From Laccaria trichodermophora (taxonomy: Eukaryota > Basidiomycota > Agaricomycetes > Agaricales > Hydnangiaceae), in NCBI GenBank assembly GCA_018417955.1, contig JACTVC010000031.1, positions 492,799-556,798 of the forward strand: a DNA stretch of 64,000 nt, read 5' to 3'. The translations under genes and the position numbers were made by a program. Below are positions 22,362-33,855 of this stretch, piece after piece. Below the pieces are notes generated by a model. That model did no database searches. It was not told the origin of the DNA and saw nothing but the letters and a program-made list of their open reading frames with translations. Position 1 is the stretch's first letter, and every line of letters starts with the position of its first letter.

Positions 22362-24167
22362 GTGATTGCCCCAGACTTTTCAATGCACATGGTGACCAGC
22401 GGAACAACCGGTCCGAGAAGCCGATGGATTGTTGGCAATCAGGCGTTGCTTTGCCACCGCTTTGTCTTGTGGCAAACAAGTGGCAAATCGACTCAAGACC
22501 AGCTCAGACCCCAATGCGCATGTGTAAGCAAAGCAACAGGTCAATGCGCACAAAACGCCATGCCATTGCAAGGCAACTGGCCACGCACGTCCTCGTGGTG
22601 TGGCCACATCCAACAACGTATAAAATCACTTTCAGAACTCCAAACTGCCCTTGCCACCCCACGATTGCAAAGTCTCCACATTATCTCCAAACTCCTCGTC
22701 ATGCCTAAGACAAGACATATCAAGCCGCTTCCCAGGCCCAATACCAGGCAGCAAAGTTACTCCTGCGCACGCGCTGAGGATTCGTCCAAGCGTCGGCTTC
22801 TCCCTCACAAGGTTCTTGCTAGGATTTTCACGCTAGCCAATTGTTCTTCGGCCATCCTTCCTCCAGCACCATGGGACATGCGGCTAAGACTCTCCCTCGT
22901 CTGCTCCGAATGGAAAGCCCTCGTCTTCTCGACAGAAACTCTCTGGAACAAAGTCATTTTTGCGCCCAAACTCGCCAATTATCGGAACCTCCCCCGCATC
23001 AAAGTCTTAATCGACACTTGGCTGTCTCGGAGCGGGAACACACCAATACGCCTCGATGCGCTCACGGACCCCATGACTGGACTATTCCGCTCAGAACCCC
23101 TCAACCCCGAGTTTTTTGGCCAAATATTCGTGCCTTTGCTAGCGAGGGCAAGCATTGTCCTGTGCCGTCTCGGAACATCTACTCTCCCGTCGTTCCTGAA
23201 CCTCCCTCCAGGTACCTTGTCCCCCAAGCTAGAGAGCATAAGAATCATTACGACAGGGAATCCCATGCCTGGAGCCGAAAACGTGCCTATCACGATCTTC
23301 GAAGGCTCATCAGTCCCAAAACTCAGATCCGTCGAATGGTCCCTCAAGAATCGGAACCCGCTGGATACCTTCCTTCCTTGGGGCCAACTGACAAACCTAC
23401 TGTTGAGCGAACCGATCTCCCCTACGACGTGCATGACACTGCTGCACAAGACTTCATCTTCCCTCGAAACCTGCTGCCTCAAAATCGAGTTCTCCGTGCC
23501 CACTTCCGTTTCTCGACTTACGGATCCATTGTATAAAGTCAGGATGCCGAAATTGCGGTACATAAGCTTCTCACTGATGAACCCGCAAAACGACCCGCGG
23601 ATGTTCTCCCTCCTCAAACTCCCCGCCTTGACAGTCGCATCCATCGCATTGCACGACAAGCAGGGGTGGTCGTTCGCACCCTTCACCCCCCTCTTCAAAC
23701 ACTCGAAAAAATTACAACATCTTCAACTGAAAACCCCTCCGTACAGCGATTTCCTTCGAAAATTGTACCCAGACATCGACAATCTCCTCGCCGCCGTGCC
23801 AAGCATTCAGAAACTCAGTCTACCTCTCGCGATAATCCTGGAAAACTCAACGCTCTCCAAAATCGAGGAAGGCGAGCTCCTCCCACGATTGGTTGAAGTT
23901 GATCTGGATATGCAACCCGACTTACCACGCTTTATTCGGCTGCTCGCGCGGAGGAATGTATTGTCCGACGATGTGTGGGCGCGTCCTGGGTCATCAAAGT
24001 GCAGGAAATGGCCTTTGTCGCCGGTGATGAAGGTGGCGGCTGGAGCGCCGTGTGAGAAATGCCCTGTCGATTGGAAGACGGCCGAGTGGCTGATAGCTCG
24101 CGGTGTTGTGCTCGTGCCTCGAAAATCGAAGCAGTTGCCCCCTTGGCATACGCATCCAGAGAAGTGA
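22362..24167 (+). CDS. F-box/LRR-like protein
   Basis: Substrate-receptor candidate for SCF ubiquitin ligases. One uninterrupted frame runs from 22362 (601 codons), but the likely start is MPKTRHIKPL at 22701, because the sequence upstream is repeat-derived. The F-box region is LLPHKVLARIFTLANC...MRLRLSLVCSEWKALVF, with the usual Trp ending (ETLWNKV). It is followed by a long C-terminal part with irregular leucine-rich segments (LRSVEWSLKNRNPL, LTNLLLSEPIS, LRYISFSLMNP, LQHLQLKTPPYS, IQKLSLPLAI). F-box proteins of this layout form huge families in agaricomycetes. No intron is needed. The N-terminal boundary is the main uncertainty. Confidence 0.75.
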   Translation: MIAPDFSMHMVTSGTTGPRSRWIVGNQALLCHRFVLWQTSGKSTQDQLRPQCACVSKATGQCAQNAMPLQGNWPRTSSWCGHIQQRIKSLSELQTALATPRLQSLHIISKLLVMPKTRHIKPLPRPNTRQQSYSCARAEDSSKRRLLPHKVLARIFTLANCSSAILPPAPWDMRLRLSLVCSEWKALVFSTETLWNKVIFAPKLANYRNLPRIKVLIDTWLSRSGNTPIRLDALTDPMTGLFRSEPLNPEFFGQIFVPLLARASIVLCRLGTSTLPSFLNLPPGTLSPKLESIRIITTGNPMPGAENVPITIFEGSSVPKLRSVEWSLKNRNPLDTFLPWGQLTNLLLSEPISPTTCMTLLHKTSSSLETCCLKIEFSVPTSVSRLTDPLYKVRMPKLRYISFSLMNPQNDPRMFSLLKLPALTVASIALHDKQGWSFAPFTPLFKHSKKLQHLQLKTPPYSDFLRKLYPDIDNLLAAVPSIQKLSLPLAIILENSTLSKIEEGELLPRLVEVDLDMQPDLPRFIRLLARRNVLSDDVWARPGSSKCRKWPLSPVMKVAAGAPCEKCPVDWKTAEWLIARGVVLVPRKSKQLPPWHTHPEK

Positions 24168-24467
24168 CGGTGGATACTCGACTCGGACCCCTTTATTTTA
24201 TTTGATGACGCTTGTAACTCTATAAATTCATTGACATGCTATGTAGATACCCTGTTTTTAATTTTTATATATAAGCCTTCCGTTTGGATTGATAACCTCT
24301 CAGGACGATACTACATTGCAAGCAGGTGTTCAACAATATGGACAAGGATAATACTATCGACATTGTAATACTGTATTTCACAAAAGATCCGACTCCAGGT
24401 ACTTACCTTCAGATCTATGCTTCGAAAATTCGACATTGTAATGAATATTGCGAGCATGTATTGCATT
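24168..24467. other. Short intergenic region with a direct repeat
   Basis: Contains two similar 60-70 bp stretches, each with TGTA(TA)TTGTATTTCACAAAA-TATCCGACT-CAGGTA-like sequence: one near 24365-24405 and a second, overlapping the 3' end of the next locus, near 24450-24495. No gene. Confidence 0.35.
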
Positions 24468-25738
24468 TCACAAAATATCCGACTGCAGGTATCTTTGAAT
24501 TTCTGGGTCGGTCTCGCTTTGAAGATGTGTAACTGCTCTCACAGAGAATTCAAACTTCACATGACTTGAAAGCCAAGTGAACTGTGAAGCTCTGATTTTC
24601 TCTAGCTCCTCTTTCAATGCCTCCCGACGGCGTTTTTCCTCAAGTTCCTCAGCGGAGAGACCTAAATCATCGTCAACCCAAACAACGATTTTGAGGGTTA
24701 CACGGCGAAGGGAATGAAAGGCGGACTGCGATAGGATATCATCAAGTCTCCCCCACATCGCATCGGTTCGGCAAGAGTGATGGTCCAGGACGTGAACGTT
24801 AATTAACAGTTCTTCAAGTACGTTGTCTCCCGACATCCCGGATAGCACATCTGGAAGACCAAGCAATGGATCCTGTAATTCGTCCCTAATTCCGAAGAGA
24901 AGTACCAAGGTTTTCAATGAGCGACACGCCGCCAAAGACGAGGGGACCTCTCTTTAACATTCAGTTGAGAATGACTTCGATGAGATTAGAGTTTACCTTC
25001 GCAATGAAGAATTGGTAAGTTTGGTGAGACCTTCATCACCTCTTCGAATGCGGCAACCTCATCCGCATGGTGCACAGTGAGTGAATGTAGATTTGAAAAG
25101 TCTATGGAGAGGGAATCCGTGGATATTCTGTCGCGTACGAGGGCCCGAATGCTGGAAAGTGGGGTGAGGCCAAAGTCGAAGGACTTTATGCGGGTTACAA
25201 TATTAGATGGAGTATTTTTGCGCTCGCGGAACTTGCTTCGACGGAATTTGGCGTGGTGTGTGGATAGTGTTGAGAAGCTAGCGGCACTTAGTAAAGAGAC
25301 TGGTAAGTTCTTGACATTCAAAATGGTGAGCTCTTCCAAGGTAGGGAGGCGAACGACATGCTGTAAGGCGGCCTGCAACTATGTTGGTAATTCATCCCAA
25401 TCCGCAGCAGGGAAATTGAACAGTTTGGAACCCAATATCAAGGATTCAACGTTAACATCAGAGGTCAGACGCAGGCGCTGAGGAAGGTCGCTATCCGCGA
25501 AAGAAGACCGCTCCACATCGAAGTGGAATGTGCCCGCCTCCAAATCTGTATCCTCTCCTCTGAATGTGTTATGAGGGAAGGGCGAAGGAGTGGGTTTCCT
25601 GGACCTTCTCGCTTTGAGAATCGATGAAGAGCAGATGTTTCTTCGGAAGTGGGAGAAAGGTCGACCCAAGCTCATTGATGAAGGGAAGGTTTCGGTTCCA
25701 GGTGGTTGTGTCAGGTAGTAGGTGGGAAACGCACACAA
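24468..25738 (-). pseudogene. F-box/LRR-family pseudogene (N-terminally truncated, in-frame stop)
   Basis: The C-terminal half of a mushroom F-box/LRR protein is recognisable: LQAALQHVVRLPTLEELTIL, SLKTLVLLFGIRDELQDPLL and SQFTWLSSHVKFEFSVRA. The reading frame running down from 25738 continues straight into the next segment, but a single TAG at 25379-25381 interrupts it between ELPT and LQAAL. One intron of about 45 bp (near 24980-24940) joins the last two parts. The F-box is absent: the upstream frame changes at about 25740 and nothing F-box-like follows. I call it a pseudogene. Translation restarting after the stop, or an undetected intron over the TAG, cannot be fully excluded. Confidence 0.65.
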
Positions 25739-26127
25739 GTTTCATTTTGTGCAATGACATAATCAAGCCCGTCTTTTTTGTTTGAGAATCATGTTCCGAC
25801 TTCGCACTCTGCATTGATTGTGCATTACAGATATTTTCCTATACGTTGGCATTCAAGACAAATTCAAGTACGTACTCACAAGTCATTATCAAATTTGGTC
25901 CTTGGGTAAATTTGGCTCGCATTTGGTCGCGCGTTCTGCGCCGACGTGGAGCTCTCATTCACGACCGTGAATTTTTTGACAGTAGATACCCTAATTTAAC
26001 GTGATGAGCTACCTGATGAGCAAAACGGATCAATCATAACGAACACCAAAATCCAGTATATCGTACACTCCCGCAGGTCTTCACTATCATACCCTTTTCT
26101 TCCTTCAGCTTCAAGCCTTTCATTCAT
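25739..26127. other. Intergenic; degenerate 5' end of the pseudogene
   Basis: The frame 25569-25814 (-) overlaps the pseudogene in another frame and may be a shifted remnant of its N-terminal part. Nothing else is recognised. Confidence 0.3.
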
Positions 26128-28745
26128 TCAATCATCCTCCGAGTCCTCCCTACCCACAGCCCTCTCAACCCACGCATCCCCTTCAAACCTCCTCATCCAA
26201 GCACTCCCCCTCTTAAACTGCACATATCGCAACTTTCGACAATAGCGATTCCAACCCAACAGATAACTCTCAAAATCCGTATCATCAAACGGCGTCAGAG
26301 TTGGGGTCGCGCTCGTCTTCGCTGCTTCTGCGGCGTCACTCGAAGAAGGTCCCGAGGAGGAGGAGTGGTTGTTGGGCAACGCTGGGATATGAGTGATGTT
26401 GGCGTGGTGGATATTGTTCCACGTCACACCCACACCTACTGCACCTGCGTTCAGGTTCGCGTGAGCAGCAGTGGGATGAGCACCGACAGGCCCGTTGCCG
26501 TCGTCGTCGTCGTCCGAGTCGTAGTCTTGATGATGATGCGTATTGTACTGTATATACCTGTTGACCCGTCCTTCCCGTGTGAGCGCGACGCACGAGCTTT
26601 CTTGTACGATTTTCAAGACGCGTAGGTTTTTGAGATCAGGAAGGATGTTTGCGCCGAGAGTTATTGCGAAGTTCTGTGTTGTGAGGGTGTGTGATTAGCG
26701 TTTGGCATGGAGGAGATGAAGGGAGAAAGAAAAGAAAAGAAAAGAAGAATGGGAGACGGGAACTTGTTGATCTCACCACTGGAAACATGGAACCGTGGCC
26801 CCTTACCAAGGAGGAATCAATGATGAAACACATCATCTCGACGCGCCCTTCCAGAGGAAAGACCCCTTCACAGAGAAGAATCGGCTTCAGGAGGGAACGA
26901 TCGCACCACCCGACCACACTCTCAACGTCGCCCCAGCACTGGGGCAATCCCCTCGAGTGCCAGAAAATCGCCACCGCAGCGGATGTCGGGGGGACCATCC
27001 AACGCGCGCCAGTCCAACACGAGTCGGAAACACCAACCACCAAATACCAAACCACAGAGAAAAAACTGGGAGAAGGTCGTCCCCTGCCTTCAACGGGAAG
27101 GAGTAGCCTCTCGAGGCAAATAAAGAGAAACCATGAGAACAATATGATGTTTCCGGATGCGCACATCATCTTCCCGCAGGAACGACATCGTCTTCCCGCA
27201 ACCGAGACATCTCCCACGTGTGGTTCCACTGCGAAAAAGGGATCCCAACGCCCCCCATCGTCTCCACACTGAAGAAGAGAGACGTTCTAGACATTGAGGA
27301 GAAACTCCCCCCCCAAAAAAAAAGAAAAGGGGAAGACGGGCCCGCCCTCTCGACACGTCAAATCCGCGACGACACCGCGAACGTCCCGGGTCACATCCTC
27401 CCACCACCCCCCAAAAAAGGAAGAAAAAAAGACGCAAAAACTCACCTCGTCAACACCCCCAACCCCAAACTCAACCCTAACCTCCTCCACACACTCCCTA
27501 AACAATCCGCGTATAGCATAAAGCACCTCGACATCCCACACATGCATCTTGACGCTCAACACGTTGATGTAGCTGCTGCCGCCGAGTCTTTCCAAGCCTG
27601 ATATGAGGGATTTGGTGCTTAGTGAGTCTGTTAGCGTGAGGTGTGAAATTGCGTTTTGATGTGTGTGGGGGGAGGGGGAGAGGAGTCGTAGAACGCCTAC
27701 GGGACCTTGATACTTCCATACATTCTTTATCCCCGCATGAGTGGTAGTGGTGGTGGTGGTGTCCGCACGATCACGAATTTCGGTATCGTATACCCTCAAG
27801 GAGACTTGTAGCTCTGAGTGTGTGCATAGCGCTAAAAAGGCGGCAATGGCGAGTTCGCCGTCTTGTGTTAGTTTAATAACCGTTAGTGAGATCGATTGGA
27901 TGCTTGGTAACCCCGTTGTTTTAAAGAGCGCGAATGGGTTGGCAGAGGGAGGGGGAGAGGGAGAGGTGAGGTCGCGTAGGCAGAGGAGGAAGGATACGCC
28001 GCATGTTAATGTGAGCGAGGTGAGTGAGGAGGAACTGATGATGTTGAATGGATGTAACGGCGCCAAGGGGCCCGTGGATAAATCCCTGAACGTCCCGAGT
28101 GCGAGTTCTTTGATGGATAGATTCGAAAAATCGAAATCGTCGATGTATTCGTAGGGATCGGAGGAGTCGGCGTTGTCGGGGGGAAGCATGGGAAGGGAGG
28201 AGTCGGACCATATGCCTGTGGGTGAGTAGGTGCAGTGTGTTATGGATAGGGTGTGTAGGGAGAGGGATGCGAGGATCGGGTAGAGGACGGGTGTAATCAA
28301 AGTGTTTTTTAGAATGAGGGAGTGGAGGCGAGTGAAGGAGAGGAGTTGGTGGTGAATCGTGTTGTATAGCGATGCGTTGATAAGCGGCTACGCAGTATCA
28401 GTACATGAAAACATTGAGAAAAAAGGAACATACACGAGAAGGAGTGGCAACCCACGTCGACCCACTCTTCGTCGTCTTATCCTCAAAGAGCAGCTTGATC
28501 GTTAGACTCCGCGGGATACCACACCACTGCTTCCAATCGCCCCTCCAATCCTCCACGTTCCTCAATGCGGCTTGTACGTTGGTCCATCTAATGTCACGTA
28601 GAAGACAACGGTGGGTGAGACGGTGGAAGGCGCTACATGTTTGTGCTAGAGAGGAGAGGGCGGATGGGGTTAGGTGTTCGAAGATGCAGAGCCAGACGTC
28701 GGCGGGGATCGTGCTGATGTCGAGTGTGTTTGTGTCTTGCAACAT
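26128..28745 (-). CDS. F-box protein with LRR-like C-terminal region and a long intron
   Basis: The start MLQDTNTLDISTI at 28745 is followed at once by the F-box (IPADVWLCIFEHLTPSALSS, LAQTCSAFHRLTHRCL). An intron near 28391-28344 (GTATGT...TAG) joins to PLINASLYNTIHH and a long LRR-like exon ending VEEVRVEFGVGGVDE at 27446. The last coding exon (from 26673) begins NFAITLGANILPDLKNL and ends EDSEDD. Between them lies an intron of 772 bp (27445-26674; GTGAGT donor, ACACAG acceptor), far longer than any other intron in the window. The final exon has an acidic DSDDDDD run and Ser/Ala-rich stretches typical of disordered tails. Likely an SCF adaptor of unknown substrate. Confidence 0.72.
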
Positions 28746-31045
28746 GATGGTATGTGACAACAAGTGTGGAATGCGCGGCGATGACTTGGCGGATCTTATC
28801 TGATCGTACGAGATTACGTGCCCGTGTGAAAAGTTATTCTTGGAGACGCAGACCACGACGACGACGAGCGTGCTAGACTCGAATCTCTCAACTTTGCACG
28901 ATGAAGGGGCAGGAAACAGCAATACCTCCTGTCCACCACCAATCTCACTTCTTTCATCAGTGCTTCATCAACGGCTCAAGATGGGAAACGGAGAGTGTTG
29001 AGAAAGAACACTCATGTGCACGGTGTGGAAGAACGAATGGTCAACACAAGGAGACGGAAATCGGTCGTCTACCTCGAGATGATTTCGAATAAAGGGACAG
29101 ACGAATTTAGACGATGAAGTAAGGGACAAGAGGGACTTCACGCAAGCTAGCGGTCTACTTGTGCAGTTGGTAATCTTATGTTTAAGTATATGCGCCTTTT
29201 CAGGGCCTTGCGTGCGTGAAACTTTCCAAACGAAAGCCGAAGCCGACAAGTTCAGGAGGGGGAAGAGCGTTGAACATAAAATGACTTAAAATTTTGAGAG
29301 TCTTGGTGACATAGTCTGGAGGGGGGGAGGGGGAAAGAATGTTTCATTCGTGAGGTGGGAGGACACCTTATATACTGTAAAAAAATGTAAGAATCACAAG
29401 CCAATGCACGTACTCTCATGCAGCTTGACCAAAACTTTGGGGAAAAGCATAAAAATTGAAATTGAAGAAATTGAAATCCTCACGGAAACGCAAAAGAAGG
29501 TATAAAAATAAAGATGACATCACTCACACGATTTCCTTGCAAAACCTTCAGACTAGGAATGACTCGGGGAACGTACAACGTCGGGAGAGGTCTATATGCG
29601 TGCGCTACTGCCGCCCTCAGTGCGGACATCCCAACCGTTGATGCTCGACCCTACCATCTAGCCGTCCGAAAGACTCCGAGCCGGTGAGTTTTGTCGTAGG
29701 TAATGAAACAAAGAAAAGCGATAAAATTAAAATAAAATAGAATAAAAGCGTACTCAACAAGTCCAAGTCCGATGCCTTCAAAAATAGAGCTGCGCAAGCG
29801 AAGCGGCAGAGTATGATGTCATCAGGCCCTGTTTCGGGGCTTTGCTGCGACGATTTGTCCCATCTTAAGTATCTTGTCTTACGAGATGTGTGCCTGAGCG
29901 TGACAAAATCATTCTGCGACGCCAACCACGACGACGGGCAGGAAACGGACCACTCACGTCGGCGAATGCCACGAGTCAACAAGAAGTGTGCCATCACTTC
30001 TTTCATCGGTGCATCAAGGGCTCAAGACAGAAAGAATGCCCATTTTCCCAGTTCGTCTTGCCGCTTTCCCATCCTCATGCACTGTTGACTCCGTATCAAC
30101 GTTTGTTTCTTGTGGCTCAGAATCTTGCAGAAATATATCGCGCATATCTCGCGCATAGCACGAGTGACGACGTGGTACAAAGGGCGGTATCCTTTTTAGT
30201 TTACCTTAGTCTCTTAGTAGACGTAGGCAGGTGTCTTATTGTAACATTTGTAACAAAAACGGCGTGATTGATGGCGACATATCTAGTTACGTTTACGTCT
30301 CAACTTGATCATCTGGACAGTGTTGGACGACCTCCACGTGCAAGCGTCAAACTGGGAGTCCTTATCTTAGTCCCGGGCATCAGGTACGCACGTTCTTATT
30401 AGTTATGACGGGAAACGGGAGATAACGCGAAAGAGTTTCAGCGTTAGGTGATTGTACTCACCGGATGGCGGTGTACGCAAGGTGTACGTATTAAACGGGA
30501 TGGCGTGTAAACTTTAGCGAGCATCAAATTTTTCTGCGGATCCCGCATTCATCACGGAATCGGAACCGGACCCTCCAACGTGAATTTTTGGCGTCAGTCT
30601 CTGGTCCTTTTCTAAAATTTGGAATGCACTGTTCGAGACTTGGATGCAATAGTCAAATTTTCATTTCAATCAGGTTGACATAATACTACTTTCAAGAAGT
30701 TTATTAGGAGGACGTTTGCAAATCGGAATTCAGGGCCCGCGCTTCTACACAAACGCGATGTTTCGCGTCAATTGACGATGCACCGCCGATGCTCCAGACC
30801 GTATGAAGATAGCCAAATTTGAATGACGGAAGGTTTATGTTAGCCTTTGCAAGCGCCAACCTTGGGAATGTTGTGTCTTTATTACCGGTCTCTGCCATTG
30901 CCGACAACAGCTTCATGATTGAAGCGCTCGGGGTTGTAGAAGAAGTTGAAGCGCTGCAACCTTTGGTAGGATAGGGCCAGTGTCCGACTCGTCGGACTCT
31001 GCAAACCACCGAACGTTCCAAAGCATCCAAAACTCAACCTTTTCG
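28746..31045. other. Long intergenic region with a partial internal duplication
   Basis: No convincing gene in 2.3 kb. Two stretches resemble each other: about 28905-29000 and 29929-30030. Both have GGGCAGGAAAC near the start and CACTTCTTTCATC-GTGC...GGCTCAAGA near the end, so one is a diverged copy of the other. Open frames of 60-130 codons on both strands show no motif and appear to be chance frames. Confidence 0.35.
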
Positions 31046-31052
31046 TATATAA
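31046..31052 (+). promoter_or_regulatory. TATA box of the sesquiterpene synthase gene
   Basis: TATATAA located 46 bp upstream of the ATG at 31098, in the expected core-promoter position. Confidence 0.5.
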
Positions 31053-31097
31053 CCAGGCTCACCGTCGCAGGACCACCAACACAGAACGCACTCTGCA

Positions 31098-32223
31098 ATG
31101 GCACCCACAACACAACAACAACTCCACATCCCCGATCTTCTCTCTATCCTTAACATCCAGAGCACCACCAACCCACACGAGGACGTCGTCCGACCAGAAA
31201 CAGAAAAATGGGTGTCCAGCTACGGGATATTCACCGGCGCCAGCTGGAACAAATTCCTTGCATCAGACGTTCCGCGTTTCTCATCGCGAACATTCTCCTA
31301 CGCCGATCGCGAAAAGTTGAGGGATTGTACCGATTTTTGTCTTTTGATGTTTGCGCTGGACGATATAACGGACGACGAAGACCAGAAGGAGGGGACGCTT
31401 ACTGGCCAGGCGTGTATTCGCACTATGCAGAGTGATGGCCCCTTGCTGTCGTCTTCGCCTGGTGAAAGGATGATTAAAGAGTACGTTGCCTTCTTAAACT
31501 CTCCTCCAAAAAATTAATTAAAATCTGATGTCGACTCCAGCTACCGAGCTCGATTCTTTAAATCGACGGGACCAATCCTTCAAAGGAGGCTTTTGAAGGA
31601 CTGGGAGGCGACTTTTAATGCCTTCCCCAAGGAGCTGGAAGTTCGTGAATCCAAGGAAGTGTTGTCGATTGAAGAGTATACCTTGATCCGTCGGGACAAT
31701 TGTGCGCTGCGCATGGGATTCACCCACATCGAGTACGCTCTCGGGATCGAGCTTCCCGACGAGGTATACCAAAATCCAGTGTTTAACGAGATGTACTTGG
31801 CAGCGTTAGACATGGCCTGGTTGTTGAACGTAAGTAACTCTACTTTTTCTTCTGGACCAAAATAGTAAGTAATGTCTGTTTTGTTAGGACGTCTACTCCT
31901 ACGGCAAGGAACACGCAAAAGGACAAGCGACATGGAATTATCTCACCTGCGTTATGCACGAAAAGTCCATCGATCTTCAAACTGCAGCAGATTACAGCGG
32001 CATCCAATTCCGCGAACTTTACGATCGCTTTATAGATGGAAAGTCGCGCCTGCCTTCATGGGGAAAACCACTGGATTCCGACGTTGCGGCATTTTTGGAG
32101 GGTTTGGGTATTTGGCTGGCTGGAACTTTACGGTGGTGCTTTGAGATGCCGAGATATTTTGGCCCTCGTTATGAGGATGTTAGATTTACGTACCTTGTTG
32201 ACCTTGAGGTTTTTGAAGGCTGA
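31098..32223 (+). CDS. Class I sesquiterpene synthase
   Basis: Cyclises a prenyl diphosphate, most likely farnesyl diphosphate, to a sesquiterpene in the cytosol. Three exons (31098-31480, 31541-31829, 31888-32223; both introns GT-AG) give an intact 335-aa protein, the usual length for basidiomycete sesquiterpene synthases. The Asp-rich metal site is FALDDITDDED (D88-D92 as DDITD). The NSE/DTE triad is created by splicing at residues N224, S228 and E232 (NDVYSYGKE). The RY pair near the C terminus is PRYFGPRYED. The product cannot be predicted from motifs. No P450, oxidoreductase or transporter lies next to it, so there is no obvious biosynthetic cluster within the window. Confidence 0.93.
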
Positions 32224-32897
32224 CGACACCTTTATTACGAACGTAGAACGCATTCCTGGTAGCATATGATTCTGAATAGTACTTTAGGTGTATCCGCTTT
32301 TGCGTAGAATTTTGAGTCACATGTCGGATCTTATCTGATCTTGCGTCCATTTCAATTTTTGCGTGAGGAATGACAAAGCGGCAGGAAAACGGGGAATTTA
32401 AGAATGTATCGAGGCGGAAAGGGAGGGAAAGGCAAGCCTGCCATGTTCGCGTTGGCTAGGATGAAAGTTGGAGTTTGTCGATCACGTGATGTGTAAATCA
32501 AGATTGTCGGTTTGTTCCGATATTCGATGTTCGTGCACCTTGTAATCGCCTGGTAACCTGGGGTACAAGCCCACAGGACAGACCCTTCAAAGATAATAAC
32601 AAGCAATGAGCGCCATGCGCCCGCAAATGCTATCTTCACCTCTTGTTGTCTTGCCGTTTCCATGACGAATCTATCTCTTGTTTTCAATACAGACGCCAAA
32701 CGGTTCTTGTAAGCTATTGTACTCCTCTCTACTGTCAATCCATCGCTGAGCAACGAAAACGGCGTTTTCAACCAGGATCGACATGGCACAGAAAGGTCGC
32801 GGGTTCTCCAAGCTACCTCGCACGACAATGCGTGCGAATCCTCCCCCCCGGCGTAGTATTTAATCTCCAAGGACGATATTCACCTTCCCCACCAAAC

Positions 32898-33600
32898 ATG
32901 AGCACCAAGACCGCCACCAAGACCACCACCACCACCACCGTCGTTTTAACCGACGACGTAAAGGAATTGAGGAAACAGAAGTACGAAGCTGCAAAAGCCG
33001 TTTCTGCCCCGACTTCTGCAGTTACACAAGGTTTATATCCCCTTCATACCCCAATCCGTCACGCCCGTTTGATAATGTGATATCTTCATAGCTTCCTCTG
33101 CACCACCCCCAGTCAGCACTTCAGCAGCCCGCGTTATAAGGTCTGACATGCTATCAAACGCGTCTGGAATCACACTCACCGGGGGAACCTTCAACAACGT
33201 CGGCGGAACCATATATCGCGAGATGCCAAAAAACTTCGCAGCGCCTATGCCCAACGCACCGCATGACGGGCAGGGGGAGGAAAACGACCATATTACAGCG
33301 ACCGCGTTCAACAATCTTAGCAAGTTGACGGTCACTGAAGGCGCAGATGTGGTGGTGGACAACTTTGGAGAAGAGTTGTTGCCTGGACAGAAGCCTACTA
33401 GCAAGAAAAGGGGAAGCATACATTCGACTATGTTTGAGGGACTTAAGGATTCTGTCATCGGAGGGGGGACATTTACGTGTGGGGGAAGAGTACAGTATTT
33501 CACTCCATCCAGTGGTGAGTCGCTCTTCGGGTTTACATCTTTCGTATCACGTTTAATTATGTTTGGTGTAGGAGTAAAAACTCCAGGCGAGGGAATCTGA
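32898..33600 (+). CDS. Small protein with GGTFNNVGG beta-repeat motif
   Basis: Starts MSTKTATKTTTTTTVVLTDD (Thr-rich). A 60-bp intron near 33029-33092 joins to SSAPPPVSTSAARVIRSDML. Then comes NASGITLTGGTFNNVGGTIY, followed by AFNNLSKLTVTEGADVVV and FEGLKDSVIGGGTFTCGGRV, which look like successive beta-strand turns. A last intron (donor GTGAGT near 33513) leads to VKTPGEGI and the stop. The motif FxNAxxxxITGGTFNNVGG is common at the N termini of mushroom NLR-like proteins and of small stand-alone proteins; here no NACHT or kinase part follows. Function unknown. No signal peptide is visible. Confidence 0.55.
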
Positions 33601-33855
33601 CGGTATAAAGAATGCGAGAGGTGTCCTTAGATTAGCCCCAATTATAATCCCCAGTTCCATTAAATGTAAATTGTAATTGGAGCATGGCATGTGGTTACTA
33701 TGCAAGGCGGTAGGGCCATACTTTAGAAAATGGTATGCACATACATCAATATCTTTTTCAGAAATAACTTTGAAATGATGGATGCAGGCTCAGCTGGAGA
33801 ACAGGAGGCTGGAGATCGGCAAGCGGAAGCCAATGTACAGTGCACAGCATGACTA

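Noticed and set aside
22362..22700. N-terminal part of the 601-codon F-box frame
   Set aside because: Derived from the repeat that also occurs near 19.7 kb; I prefer the start at 22701.
26691..27272. 193-codon plus-strand frame opposite the F-box gene
   Set aside because: Lies within the 772-bp intron in antisense, has no motif and begins in AG-rich simple sequence.
27741..28154. 137-codon plus-strand frame
   Set aside because: Antisense shadow of the LRR-like exon of the F-box gene.
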